Positions 8,594 through 17,475 of a stretch of 64,000 nucleotides of DNA are shown piece by piece. The translations under genes and the position numbers were made by a program. The notes below the pieces were generated by a model that did no database searches, had not been told where the DNA came from, and saw nothing but the letters and a program-made list of their open reading frames with translations. The stretch covers positions 2,054,562 through 2,118,561 of the forward strand of contig AP024673.1 in assembly GCA_025998675.1 (NCBI GenBank). The letters are read 5' to 3'. The stretch comes from Fimbriimonadales bacterium. Its GTDB lineage: Bacteria > Armatimonadota > Fimbriimonadia > Fimbriimonadales > GBS-DC. The first letter of the stretch is position 1, and every line of letters starts with the position of its first letter.

Positions 8594-9159
8594 TGCAGAA
8601 CAATCCCCTGTATGAAGCGGCGGAAGAGGCGAAAAAATCGGTCAAGTTCCTTTACGAGGTCAACACGGGCTACACGCTGACCGCGAAGCTGGAGCGGTTT
8701 TTCGGCGTCGGGCTGCTGCTGGCGCTGTTGAACCTCATCTTCATCGCGTGGCGCCCCGAATGGGCGCTGTGGAGCAACACTGCGACGCTGTTTTTCGTTG
8801 GGGTATGGCTGCCCAACTCGTACCTGATTGACCGTCTGGAAGACCTTGCAGGCTATCGGGACCTGCTGATTCTGGCGATTCTGCACGGCGTGCTGGGCAA
8901 CCCGGTGGCGGCGTTCGCGGTGTACGGACTGCTCGCGCTGCTGTTCTGGGCGATTGCGCGCGGCGAGCAGAGCAACCCCGCCGCTATCTTCGCGCTGGTG
9001 TATGTGGGCTTACGTAGCCTGTTCGATGCGGCGTGCATTATGGCAGGCGCGCTCGATATCGCCGACTGGCTGCGCTTTCAGTTCGACTTCCTGACGCTGC
9101 TGCCGTTTCTGGCGATGAGCTTCGGCTGGTTCGTCGGGAGCCTGTTCCGCAACGATTAG
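8590..9159 (+). CDS. Hypothetical multi-pass membrane protein
   Basis: A 189-residue protein with an N-terminal cytoplasmic amphipathic stretch and about five hydrophobic helices (near 36-52, 60-75, 93-118, 125-150 and 165-182). The family is not recognised. It overlaps the preceding gene by 4 nt, so the two form a translationally coupled pair, possibly one membrane complex. Translation may start at either of two tandem ATGs. Confidence 0.6.
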   Translation: MMQNNPLYEAAEEAKKSVKFLYEVNTGYTLTAKLERFFGVGLLLALLNLIFIAWRPEWALWSNTATLFFVGVWLPNSYLIDRLEDLAGYRDLLILAILHGVLGNPVAAFAVYGLLALLFWAIARGEQSNPAAIFALVYVGLRSLFDAACIMAGALDIADWLRFQFDFLTLLPFLAMSFGWFVGSLFRND

Positions 9160-9160
9160 G

Positions 9161-9166
9161 TACACT
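9161..9166 (+). promoter_or_regulatory. -10 element 10 nt from start codon
   Basis: GGTACACT begins right after the stop codon of the upstream membrane-protein gene and lies 10 nt before the ATG at 9177. Confidence 0.4.
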
Positions 9167-9176
9167 ACTCGCCGCT

Positions 9177-10082
9177 ATGGGTTCCCCAAAAGCAGCCTGG
9201 AAAATCTCGCTGCACGGCGGGCACAGCGGCGAGTTCTGCGAACACGCGCAGGGCAGCCTGCGCGAGATGCTCGAGGCGGCGCATCAGGCGGGCTACGCGG
9301 TCTTCGGCGTGGCGGAGCATATGCCCCGCGTTGAGCCGCGCTTCCTCTACCCCAACGAGGTCGAGTGGGGCTGGACGCCGCAGACGCTGGAAGAGACCTT
9401 CGACCGCTATGCGCACACCATCACGCAGCTCGCGCAGGAGTTCGCCGACCGCCTTGTGGTGCTGCGCGGGTTCGAAATCGAAGTCGTGCCCGAAGACCGC
9501 TATGTCGAGCTGGTGCAGGGCTACCGCGCGCGCTACGGGTTCGACTACATCGTCGGCTCCGTGCATTACCTGCACGACGCCTCCATCGACGGCTACTCGG
9601 ATCAGGATTTCGAATCGATGATGGCGCAGGTGGGCGGGATGGAAGCGGTCGCCGTACAGTACTATCACAAGGTTGCCGAAATGGCGCAGGCGGTGCGCCC
9701 TGAGGTGATTGGGCATCTGGATCTGGTGCGCCTGAAGGCGACGCGACTGGGGCTGGCGGAACAGATTGCAACGCCGCGCGTGCGTCAGGCGGTCGAGCAC
9801 GCGCTGGAGGCGATTCGGGCGGTTGGCGCACGGGTGGAGGTGAACACCTCTGCGCTGCGCAAGGGACTGGACCAGCCCTATCCCGCCGACTGGATTGTCC
9901 AGCTGGGCGCGCGGATGGGCGTGCGGTTCTGCATCGGCGACGATAGCCACCGCCCCGCGCAGGTCGGCTTCGGGCTGGAAGAGGCGCGCCTGCACCTGCT
10001 GCGCAACGGCGTGCGCGAGGTGCATTTCCTCACGCGCGAGGGAGACGCCATCGTGCCTACCTCCGCCAGTCTGGAGGGCTAA
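9177..10082 (+). CDS. PHP-domain histidinol-phosphatase family protein
   Basis: Metal-dependent phosphoesterase of the PHP superfamily, closest to the HisJ/HisK type that dephosphorylates histidinol phosphate in histidine biosynthesis. Motifs include S-L-H-G-G-H-S-G-E-F (about 11-20), the metal-site region V-A-E-H-M-P, F-E-I-E-V-V-P, V-G-S-V-H-Y-L and G-H-L-D-L-V, and the final site G-D-D-S-H. At 301 residues it fits the family. The open frame begins further upstream, but conserved sequence starts at the ATG at 9177. No other his gene is nearby, so another PHP phosphatase role remains possible. Confidence 0.82.
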   Translation: MGSPKAAWKISLHGGHSGEFCEHAQGSLREMLEAAHQAGYAVFGVAEHMPRVEPRFLYPNEVEWGWTPQTLEETFDRYAHTITQLAQEFADRLVVLRGFEIEVVPEDRYVELVQGYRARYGFDYIVGSVHYLHDASIDGYSDQDFESMMAQVGGMEAVAVQYYHKVAEMAQAVRPEVIGHLDLVRLKATRLGLAEQIATPRVRQAVEHALEAIRAVGARVEVNTSALRKGLDQPYPADWIVQLGARMGVRFCIGDDSHRPAQVGFGLEEARLHLLRNGVREVHFLTREGDAIVPTSASLEG

Positions 10083-10124
10083 AACGGCGCAGCAGCCCTC
10101 CGTACACACCTCTCAACGCAACGC

Positions 10125-10829
10125 CTACAAACTCACGCTTTCGCCCGGCTGGAGCGCAATTATCTCCAGCCCATCGATGCCGCGCGTCTCCTCGCGGAGC
10201 TGGTCGGGCGTGCCCGTCAGCAGCGGGAAAGTGCCCCAGTGCATCGGAATCACGCGCGTGACGCCCAGCAGCCGAATCGCATACGCCGCCTCACGCGGTC
10301 CCATCGTGAACACATCGCCAATCGGCAGCATCGCCACCTGCGGCTGATACAGCTCGCCGATCAGGCGCATGTCCCCGAACACGCATGTGTCGCCCGCGTG
10401 GTAGAGCGTCAGCCCGTTCTCTAAGCGCACCACATAGCCCGCCGGCTCGCCCGCGTAGATGACCTGCCCACCCTCTTCCAGACCGCTGCTGTGGAAGGCG
10501 TTCACCATCGTGATGGTAATCCCATCGATGACGACGCTGCCGCCCTTGTTCATCGGCTGCACCTTCTGCACGCCGTGCCGACTCAGGTACAGGTACATCT
10601 CGTAGATACAGGCGACGGTCGGCTGATGAGTCTTCGCAATCGACACGGCGTCCGCGCAGTGATCGCCGTGCCCGTGCGTGATGAGAATGATGTCCACGCC
10701 GGGCAGTTGCTTCGCATCATCGGGGCACGCGGGGTTGCCCTGCACCCACGGGTCAATCAGGATGCGCTTGCCGTTCGGAGAGGTAATCAGAAAGGTCGAG
10801 TGCCCCAGCCATCGAATCTGCGTTTGCAT
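10125..10829 (-). CDS. UPF0173 metal-dependent hydrolase (metallo-beta-lactamase fold)
   Basis: A 234-residue metallo-beta-lactamase-fold hydrolase of the UPF0173/YtkL group. The metal-binding motif T-H-G-H-G-D-H is at about 53-58. Further ligands appear in N-A-F-H-S-S, H-A-G-D-T and the terminal M-H-W-G. The substrate is not known for the family. The frame is open further 5', but the extension encodes an intergenic repeat, so the start is placed at the ATG at 10829, preceded by GGAGG. A TATCCT hexamer lies about 19 nt upstream. Confidence 0.85.
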   Translation of the reverse strand: MQTQIRWLGHSTFLITSPNGKRILIDPWVQGNPACPDDAKQLPGVDIILITHGHGDHCADAVSIAKTHQPTVACIYEMYLYLSRHGVQKVQPMNKGGSVVIDGITITMVNAFHSSGLEEGGQVIYAGEPAGYVVRLENGLTLYHAGDTCVFGDMRLIGELYQPQVAMLPIGDVFTMGPREAAYAIRLLGVTRVIPMHWGTFPLLTGTPDQLREETRGIDGLEIIALQPGESVSL

Positions 10830-10868
10830 CGCGCCAACCTCCGCTGATAGGATACCCGACATGCGCAG

Positions 10869-10909
10869 CCTCAAGGGGGTAGGTTTTTTTGAGACATGCG
10901 CCGTTTGTG
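10869..10909 (+). repeat. Dispersed 41-bp repeat, family B, copy 1
   Basis: Starts CCTCAAGGGGGTAGG and ends GCGCCGTTTGTG. It matches the reverse complement of 41356-41396 at 39 of 41 positions. It contains a CCTCAA / TTTGAG inverted repeat around a T7 tract. It lies in the gap between the divergent UPF0173 and tricorn-like genes. Confidence 0.75.
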
Positions 10910-11052
10910 CGTACACCCCGCGTATGTAGAGGCGTGCATCTGCCCGACAGTTAAACCCGTCGGATGAAGACGCAGTCCACCTCTGTGCTTGCCATCCTTT
11001 CCTCAATCGCTTCTGAGAGGAACACGCGCCTGCAGGGGGAATCTAACGCAAT

Positions 11053-14000
11053 ATGCGTATCCGTACTATAGTTGGCTTGCTTTTCGGTCTCTATGCGTTG
11101 TTGAATGCCTTCGCGCAGTTGCCCGCGCCTGCCCCGCAGCCGATTGTCGGGGCGCGGATGCCTGCGCTCAGCCCTGACGGAACCCAGATTGCGTTTGTCT
11201 ATCGGGGCGATCTCTGGGTGGCGTCCAGTGCCGGTGGGCGCGCGACGCCGCTCACGCGCCATGTCGCCTACGACGCCTACCCGCTCTGGTCGCCCGACGG
11301 CAAGTGGCTTGCCTTCGCCAGTGTGCGCAACGGCAACTGGGATGTGTTCGCGATGCCAGTGGAGGGCGGCGCGCCGGTGCAGCTGACCTTCCATGCGCAG
11401 TCCGAAATCCCCAGCAGCTGGAGCCGCGACGGGCGGTTCCTCTATTACAGCGCGTCCTACGATTCGAACAACCCCGCGCTTGTCGAGCTGGAGGTGGCGA
11501 CGGGCAGGTTCCGCCGTGTGGTGGAGGACTATGTGTCGCTTTCGGGTCCGCAGATTGCGCCCGACGGCAGGACGCTGGCGTATGGGCGGTACGGGTTCCC
11601 CTGGTGGCGTCCGCGCTACACGGGTTCGGGCGCGATGCAAATCTGGCTTTACAATCTGCAAACGGGCGAGCGGCGCGCGCTCACCCGCGACCAGAACCAG
11701 CACCTGTGGACGCAGTGGCTGCCCGACGGACGCACGCTGCTGACCGTGACCATCGGCGAGAAGACGCCCGATTCGCCGCGCATGGGCGAGCGGCTGCCCG
11801 TGTTTCAGGACAACGCGCGACGCACGCCCAACCTGTGGACGATTGACCTCAACGGGCGCAAGCGGCAGCTGACCCAGTTCGTGGGCGGGGCGGTGCGCTT
11901 CCCGACCGTCGCCGCCAGCACAGGCGACATCGCCTTCGAGTACGAGGGACACCTCTACCTGCTGAAGGCAGGACAGCGCCAGCCGCAGCGATTGAGTTTC
12001 GTGGCGGCGCAGGACGACGCGCAGACCAGCCGCCAGCGCGAGCTGCTCACCAGCGGCGTCGAGGAAGCCGAGCCGTCGCCCGACGGCAAGCAGTTCGCCT
12101 TCCGCCTGCGCGGCGATATCTGGCAGATAGACATCGAAAAGCCCAAAGCGACGCCCGACAAGCGCAACGCCGAGTTCGCCCGCCAGCTCACCGACTGGGT
12201 AGGCGACGACTCCGATTTCGTCTGGTCTAAAGACGGCAAGACGCTCTACTTCACCTCCGACCGCAACTATCACCAGCAGCTGTACGCGCTGAACCTCGAG
12301 ACGCGCGAGGCGCGACGGCTCTTTGATCGCCCCGCGGATGTCACGCGCCTGCGCCTCTCGCCCGACGGCAAGCAGCTGGGCTTCTGGGTCTCTGGCGCGG
12401 ACGGCGGGCTGTTTGTGCTGACTCTGGAGACAGGCGAGGCGAAAAAGGTGCTGCACGAGCCGGGCACGCACTGGTACGGGTTGGGCGGGGGCGATTTCGC
12501 ATGGTCGCCCGATATGCGCTGGCTCTGTGTGCAGCGGCGCGCCGCCTACGGGGCGTGGAACCTCTGGATTTTGCCCGCCGACGGCAGCGGCGAGCCCGTC
12601 AACATCACGCGCCTGAACGCCTTCCATAGCCAGCCCGCATGGTCCGCCGACGGCAAGTACCTCTACTTTTTCAGCAATCGCGCGGGGAACGCCCTCTACG
12701 CCATACCGCTCACGCGCGAGACCGCCCGCCGCGACGACAAGGACATCCAGTTCGAAAAGCCCAAAGACGACCAGCCGCTGGAGGTGCGCATTGACTTCGA
12801 GGATATCGACCGGCGCATTCGTCGCTGGAACACGCAAGCGCCGCAGGGCGATTTGACCGCCGCCAGCGACGGCAAGATTTACTTCATCTCGGAGGGCGAT
12901 ATCTGGCAGGTCTCGTACGACGGCAGCGAGAGCCGTCGGCTCACCAGCGGCGGCGGGCACGGCGCGCTGCGCGTCTCGGCGGACGCGAAACGGCTCTACT
13001 TCATTCGCAACGGCGAGCTGTATGTGATGCGCCTGGACGCCAACAACCGCGTGGACAAGGTGGAGTTCAAGGCGGACTACGAGTTCGACGCGCAGGCGCA
13101 GCGCGAGGCGGCGTTCGTGCAGTTCTGGCGGGCGTATGAGCGCGGGTTTTATGACCCCGCGATGCACGGGCGCGACTGGGCGGCGATCCGCGAGCGGTAT
13201 CGCCCGCTGCTCGCAGGCGTCGGCGTGCCCGAAGAGTTCGGCGTGGTGCTGTCGATGATGGTCGGCGAGCTGGAAGGCTCACACACGGAGGTCTCGCCGC
13301 GCTCCAGCGCGACGGCGCGCAGCCCCAGCACGCCTCATCTGGGCTTCACGATTGACTACAGCCATCGCGGACCGGGGCTGAAGGTCGCCGCCGTGCCCGA
13401 AGGCTCGCCCGCCGCGTTCCCCGAAACGCGCATCCATCCGGGCGAGTATGTGCTGAAAATCAACGGCGAACCTGTGCAGGCGGATCAGAAACTCTGGCAA
13501 CTCATCAACGACAAGGGCGACCGCACCTTCGAGTTTCTGGTGAATCGTACGCCTGTGGAGGAGGGCGCGCGCACCGTGCGCTACCAGCCCATCAGCGGCG
13601 GCGAGTGGAGCCAGCTGCACTACCAGAATCGCGTCAACCGCCTGCGCAAGCTCGTCGAGGAGCGCACGAACGGGCAGGTTGGGTATGTGCATATCGCGGC
13701 GATGGGCGGCGGCGACCGCGAACGCTTCGAACGCGAGTTCTACGAGTACGCGCAGGGCAAAAAAGCGATGATTATCGATGTGCGCTTCAACGGCGGGGGC
13801 AATATCGCCGACACGCTGGTCGACTGGCTGGAGCGCAAGCCCTACGCCTACTATGTGCCGCGCGACGGCGCGCCCAATCTCGGTCCGCCCAACGCGCTCG
13901 ATATGCCGATGGTCGTGCTGATGAACGAGCGCAGCATGTCCAACGGCGAGATGTTCCCCTACGCGATGCGCGCGCGCAAGCTCGCGACGCTGATTGGCTG

Positions 14001-14229
14001 GGAGACGCCGGGCTATGTCATCTGGACATGGGGGCTGAGCCTCGTGGACGGCACGGGCGCGCGCATGCCGCAACAGGGCGCGTATCGCATCGACGGCTCC
14101 AACATGGAGAACAACGGCGAGAAGCCCGACATCGCCGTGTGGCTCTCACCTGAAGACTGGCTGGCAGACCGCGACCCGCAGCTCGATCGGGCGCTGGAGG
14201 TGCTGGGCGCACGAATTGCGCAGAAGTAA
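11053..14229 (+). CDS. Tricorn-type S41 protease with beta-propellers and PDZ
   Basis: Large self-compartmentalising serine protease that degrades peptides, expected outside the cytoplasmic membrane here because a signal peptide is present (about 1-22). Repeated L-S-P-D-G / W-S-P-D-G-K blades form two N-terminal beta-propellers (about 30-640). A helical C1 domain, a PDZ domain (about 755-850; V-A-A-V-P-E-G-S-P-A) and the S41 core follow. The nucleophile is probably Ser963 in S-M-S-N-G-E, and D-V-R-F-N-G-G-G-N is the conserved strand before it. The 1058-residue length matches tricorn homologues. It is a single-gene unit. Confidence 0.92.
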   Translation: MRIRTIVGLLFGLYALLNAFAQLPAPAPQPIVGARMPALSPDGTQIAFVYRGDLWVASSAGGRATPLTRHVAYDAYPLWSPDGKWLAFASVRNGNWDVFAMPVEGGAPVQLTFHAQSEIPSSWSRDGRFLYYSASYDSNNPALVELEVATGRFRRVVEDYVSLSGPQIAPDGRTLAYGRYGFPWWRPRYTGSGAMQIWLYNLQTGERRALTRDQNQHLWTQWLPDGRTLLTVTIGEKTPDSPRMGERLPVFQDNARRTPNLWTIDLNGRKRQLTQFVGGAVRFPTVAASTGDIAFEYEGHLYLLKAGQRQPQRLSFVAAQDDAQTSRQRELLTSGVEEAEPSPDGKQFAFRLRGDIWQIDIEKPKATPDKRNAEFARQLTDWVGDDSDFVWSKDGKTLYFTSDRNYHQQLYALNLETREARRLFDRPADVTRLRLSPDGKQLGFWVSGADGGLFVLTLETGEAKKVLHEPGTHWYGLGGGDFAWSPDMRWLCVQRRAAYGAWNLWILPADGSGEPVNITRLNAFHSQPAWSADGKYLYFFSNRAGNALYAIPLTRETARRDDKDIQFEKPKDDQPLEVRIDFEDIDRRIRRWNTQAPQGDLTAASDGKIYFISEGDIWQVSYDGSESRRLTSGGGHGALRVSADAKRLYFIRNGELYVMRLDANNRVDKVEFKADYEFDAQAQREAAFVQFWRAYERGFYDPAMHGRDWAAIRERYRPLLAGVGVPEEFGVVLSMMVGELEGSHTEVSPRSSATARSPSTPHLGFTIDYSHRGPGLKVAAVPEGSPAAFPETRIHPGEYVLKINGEPVQADQKLWQLINDKGDRTFEFLVNRTPVEEGARTVRYQPISGGEWSQLHYQNRVNRLRKLVEERTNGQVGYVHIAAMGGGDRERFEREFYEYAQGKKAMIIDVRFNGGGNIADTLVDWLERKPYAYYVPRDGAPNLGPPNALDMPMVVLMNERSMSNGEMFPYAMRARKLATLIGWETPGYVIWTWGLSLVDGTGARMPQQGAYRIDGSNMENNGEKPDIAVWLSPEDWLADRDPQLDRALEVLGARIAQK

Positions 14230-14232
14230 GAA

Positions 14233-15420
14233 TCATGGCAGCGCGAGTTTGCCCGCGAGCGTCGGGCGACTCGCGCCTGTCGTGTTCGGATAGGTCGCGG
14301 GCAAGCCCTGCAGGAATCGGTCCGCCAGCACAGCGAAGGCGACGGCTTCCTTGAAGTCGGGGTCTATCCCATACGCGGCGGACGATTCCAGTGTGAGCGG
14401 GGGCAGGCGACGGGCGAGTCGGCGCATCAGCGCGCGGTTGTGCAGCCCGCCGCCCGAGACAATCAGCCGCCTGATGGGGCAATCGGGCAACACCCAGCGC
14501 TGGAGCGCGTCGGCAATCGTCGCGGCGGTTAGCTCGGTCAGCGTGGAAACAAGCGTCGGCAGCGGCAAGTTGGGAAAGCGCGCGTGTATCTCTTCTAACA
14601 GCGCGCGCCCGAAGGTCTCGCGCCCCGTCGATTTGGGCGGCGGCTGCTGGAAGTAGGGATGTTGTAGCAGCCATTCCAGCAGGGGCGTATGCGCCTCGCC
14701 TGCGTCTGCCAGCGCGCCGTCGCGATCGAAGGTCTGTGCGCCGTCTGTGCCCTGCTGCACCGCGAGGTCAATCAGCGCGTTCGCGGGTCCCGTGTCGAAG
14801 GCGCGGATGGCGTCGGGCGCGCCGCCTGCGGGCAGCACGGTCAGGTTCGCCATCCCGCCGAGATTGAGCGCGGCGCGCGACTCCGTATCGTGGCGCAGCA
14901 GCAGCCAGTCCACTATCGGCACGAGCGGCGCGCCCTGCCCGCCATACGCCATATCGCGCGTGCGGAAGTCGGCGACCACGGGCGCGCCCACCCGCGCGGC
15001 AATCACATCAGGCTGCCCAATCTGCAGCGTGTTGGGCGTCGGCGTGTGCAGCGCCTGCGCGTCGGGCGCGTGCCAGACGGTCTGCCCGTGCGAGCCGATA
15101 AAGTCCACGCGCGGCGGGGCAGCCTGCGCCATCACCGCCTGCGCCGCCTGCGCGAACCGCGCGCCCAGATAGGCGTCCCACGCGCACAGCTCGGCGAGCG
15201 CGCCCGACTCGATGAGCCGTAGCAGCCCTGCGCGTTCGTCGGGCGTGTAGGGCAAATAGCAGGTCGCGAGCGTCTGCACGCGAATCGCATCGCCTGCGCC
15301 CTCGATTCGCACCAGCGCGGCGTCAATCCCGTCCAGCGAAGTGCCCGCCATCAGCCCGACGCTATAGCGCGGCGCGTCTGTGTCGAGGCGCGGGAACCTG
15401 AAAGCGCTGGGAGTCGTCAT
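14233..15420 (-). CDS. anmK: Anhydro-N-acetylmuramic acid kinase
   Basis: Phosphorylates and hydrolyses 1,6-anhydro-MurNAc to MurNAc-6-phosphate during recycling of cell-wall turnover products. It has the ASKHA-fold signature G-L-M-A-G-T-S-L-D-G-I-D (about 22-33), then S-H-G-Q-T-V-W-H, F-D-T-G-P-A-N and the C-terminal V-S-G-G-G-L-H-N-R-A-L-M. The 395-residue length is slightly above typical because of a ~15-residue N-terminal lead. It ends 4 nt from the tricorn-like gene, with which it converges. No other recycling gene is adjacent. Confidence 0.94.
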   Translation of the reverse strand: MTTPSAFRFPRLDTDAPRYSVGLMAGTSLDGIDAALVRIEGAGDAIRVQTLATCYLPYTPDERAGLLRLIESGALAELCAWDAYLGARFAQAAQAVMAQAAPPRVDFIGSHGQTVWHAPDAQALHTPTPNTLQIGQPDVIAARVGAPVVADFRTRDMAYGGQGAPLVPIVDWLLLRHDTESRAALNLGGMANLTVLPAGGAPDAIRAFDTGPANALIDLAVQQGTDGAQTFDRDGALADAGEAHTPLLEWLLQHPYFQQPPPKSTGRETFGRALLEEIHARFPNLPLPTLVSTLTELTAATIADALQRWVLPDCPIRRLIVSGGGLHNRALMRRLARRLPPLTLESSAAYGIDPDFKEAVAFAVLADRFLQGLPATYPNTTGASRPTLAGKLALP

Positions 15421-15450
15421 AAGGAGTGCGACCTCGCTTCAAAGAGCGCC

Positions 15451-15481
15451 AGGGGGCGCAGGCGGGGTATCCGCGCCCCCT
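15451..15481 (-). other. Hairpin in the anmK leader
   Basis: A 9-bp perfect stem (AGGGGGCGC at 15451-15459, GCGCCCCCT at 15473-15481) lies between a TATAAT box at 15556-15561 and the anmK start. It could be a leader regulatory element or a leaky terminator for the upstream carboxypeptidase gene. No U-tract follows on the minus strand. Confidence 0.4.
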
Positions 15482-15555
15482 GTGTGTGGTGGGGTTGGTG
15501 AGGAAAAGTCGCCCGGAAAGGAGCCAAACACGCGCTCATTTCCTCGCCAACCCGC

Positions 15556-15561
15556 ATTATA
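15556..15561 (-). promoter_or_regulatory. Candidate -10 element for anmK
   Basis: GGTATAAT on the minus strand just after the carboxypeptidase stop codon, about 135 nt upstream of anmK. It implies an unusually long leader for this window. Confidence 0.4.
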
Positions 15562-15569
15562 CCCCATTT

Positions 15570-17078
15570 TTAAAGCCCATAGAGGGGCGTGAACTTGCGC
15601 TGGAAGTAGTGCAGCAGCGGTTCCGCGCTCGGCGGCGCGCCCGTGATGCGCTCGATGAGCTGATTGGCGGGGTAGCGCTGCCCCTGACTGTGCACCTTCT
15701 CGCGCAGCCACTCCAGCAGCGGCGCGAACTCGCCCTGACGGAACTGCGCATGCAAATCGCCCAGCTCGCGCGTCGCCGCCTCGAACAGCTGCGCCGCATA
15801 CAGGTTGCCCAGCGTGTAGGTCGGGAAGTAGCCAATCATCCCGCCTGACCAGTGGACATCCTGCAGCACGCCCTCCGCATCGTTAGGCGGCTCGAAGCCC
15901 ATGTAGGCTTTGAACTTCGCGTTCCACGCCTCAGGCAGGTCGGCGACCTGCAGCTCGTTGCGCAGCAGCGCCAGCTCCAGCTCGAAGCGCAGCAGGATGT
16001 GCAGGTTGTAGGTCACCTCGTCCGCCTCAACGCGAATGGTGGAGGGCTGTACCGCGTTGACGGCGAACACGAAGTCGTCCAGCGCGACCCCGCGCAGCGC
16101 GTCGAAATGCTTCTGCGCGATGGGGTAGAAATACTCCCAGAAGGCGCGGCTGCGCCCCACGAAGTTCTCCCACATGCGCGACTGTGACTCGTGCATCCCC
16201 AGCGAGGCGGACGCGCCCATCGGCGTGCCCCAGTGTTCCTCAGGCAGCCCCATCTCGTAGAGCGCGTGCCCCAGCTCGTGAATCGTGCCGAACAGCGACG
16301 GGTTCAGAAAGTCCTCGTAGTAGCGTGTGGTGATGCGCACATCGTTGGGCGTCAGGCGCGTGGCGAAGGGGTGGACGGTGGGGTCCAGCCGCCCGCGCTG
16401 CCAGTCGAACCCGATGCGCTCGGCAATCAGGCGGCAGAAGCGCTCCTGCGCCTCGCGGGGATAGTGGCGGCGCAGGATGCTGGTATCGGGCTGGCGCGGG
16501 GCGTTCTGAATCTGCGCCACGAGTTCGGGCGTGTGGCGGCGCAACGGCTCGAACAGCCGCTCCACCTCCTGCGCGGTCATGCCCTGTTCGTACTCGTCCA
16601 GCAGTGCGTCGTAGGGTTCGCGCTCGTAGCCCAGCCGCTCGGCAATCTCGCGCACGAGGCTCACAATCTTCTCCAGGTGCGGCTGGAACAGGCGGAAATC
16701 CGACTCCTCGCGCGCCTCTTCCCACACCTTCTCGGCGAGGCTGGTGACGCGCGTGAACTCGACCACCAGCTCGGTGGGCAGTTTGGTGAGTTTGTCGTAT
16801 TCGCGTCGCCACTGACGGATGTTGACGGCGGGCACGCTGTCGGGCGGCTGGGTCAGCTCGCTATTTTCCAGCTGGCTCAGCCACTCGCCGATGCGCGGGT
16901 CGGTCGCGCGCTGGTGGAGCATGCCCGACAGCATCGCGAGCTGGTTCGCGCGGTGCGGGGCGGCTTTGGGGGGCATCATCACACGCTGGTCCCAGCCCAG
17001 CACACCTGCAATCGAGCCCAGCAGCGCGGTCTCTTTGTGCCAGTTCTCCAGATTCTGATAAATTGCACGGGCGTCCAT
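15570..17078 (-). CDS. Carboxypeptidase M32 (Taq-type)
   Basis: Zinc metallocarboxypeptidase of family M32, which removes C-terminal residues from cytosolic peptides. The zinc motif H-E-L-G-H is at 267-271, and the third ligand lies in H-E-S-Q-S-R about 25 residues later. I-R-V-E-A-D-E-V-T-Y-N-L-H and the C-terminal W-S-G-G-M-I-G-Y-F-P-T-Y are diagnostic. The 502-residue length matches Thermus/Pyrococcus enzymes. There is no signal peptide. A GGTATAAT box ends 9 nt before the ATG. Confidence 0.95.
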   Translation of the reverse strand: MDARAIYQNLENWHKETALLGSIAGVLGWDQRVMMPPKAAPHRANQLAMLSGMLHQRATDPRIGEWLSQLENSELTQPPDSVPAVNIRQWRREYDKLTKLPTELVVEFTRVTSLAEKVWEEAREESDFRLFQPHLEKIVSLVREIAERLGYEREPYDALLDEYEQGMTAQEVERLFEPLRRHTPELVAQIQNAPRQPDTSILRRHYPREAQERFCRLIAERIGFDWQRGRLDPTVHPFATRLTPNDVRITTRYYEDFLNPSLFGTIHELGHALYEMGLPEEHWGTPMGASASLGMHESQSRMWENFVGRSRAFWEYFYPIAQKHFDALRGVALDDFVFAVNAVQPSTIRVEADEVTYNLHILLRFELELALLRNELQVADLPEAWNAKFKAYMGFEPPNDAEGVLQDVHWSGGMIGYFPTYTLGNLYAAQLFEAATRELGDLHAQFRQGEFAPLLEWLREKVHSQGQRYPANQLIERITGAPPSAEPLLHYFQRKFTPLYGL

Positions 17079-17087
17079 AGCAGCGGG

Positions 17088-17093
17088 ATTATA
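17088..17093 (-). promoter_or_regulatory. -10 element 9 nt from carboxypeptidase start
   Basis: Perfect TATAAT preceded by GG on the minus strand, with only 9 nt between it and the ATG at 17078. Confidence 0.5.
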
Positions 17094-17125
17094 CCTCTGG
17101 CGCGAAAGTTGCTGTGGGGGATGGT

Positions 17126-17428
17126 ATGCGCCACAAGGAGACTCTGGGGCTGTGCCTGCTCGTGATTGCGGATGCGTTGAGTACCTACTGGCTGATTACG
17201 CGCGGCTATGCGACCGAGTTCAACCCGCTGATGGACTGGCTGATTCAGCTCAGCTGGGGCGCGTTTTTTGGGGTGAAGTTCGCCGTGCTGGCGATGGCGG
17301 TTGGGCTGGCGGAGTGGTATCGGCGGCGCAACCCGCTGTTTGTGCGTCGCTGGCTGCGCTTCGGCGCGTGGGCGTACCTGACGCTCTGGGTCGGAGGCGT
17401 GATTGTGAGTAGTTTTGTGGGATTGTGA
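17126..17428 (+). CDS. Small membrane protein, DUF5658-like
   Basis: A 100-residue protein with three hydrophobic helices and the pattern A-D-A-L-S-T-Y-W-L-I then E-F-N-P-L-M, which recalls DUF5658 (helix ending D-x-x-T-T, then E-x-N-P). The function is not known. The ATG at 17126 is preferred to the upstream GTG because GGGGG lies at suitable spacing only for the ATG. Confidence 0.6.
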   Translation: MRHKETLGLCLLVIADALSTYWLITRGYATEFNPLMDWLIQLSWGAFFGVKFAVLAMAVGLAEWYRRRNPLFVRRWLRFGAWAYLTLWVGGVIVSSFVGL

Positions 17429-17433
17429 AGGGG

Positions 17434-17463
17434 GTTCCCCTGCTTTTGGCGGAGCAGGGGAAC
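17434..17463. terminator. Bidirectional hairpin between convergent genes
   Basis: A 10-bp perfect stem (GTTCCCCTGC at 17434-17443, GCAGGGGAAC at 17454-17463), with TTTT in its loop, lies between the ends of the DUF5658-like gene and the PQQ-propeller gene. No long U-tract follows. Confidence 0.5.
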
Positions 17464-17475
17464 ACGCTCTGGGAC

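Noticed and set aside
10951-13167. A 738-codon open frame antisense to the tricorn-like gene, and similar long antisense frames opposite leuS, mnmG, the TPR gene and others
   Set aside because: They are shadows produced by high GC at third positions. Their translations are low-complexity His/Arg/Gln-rich and lack any domain, while the sense frames have clear family motifs.
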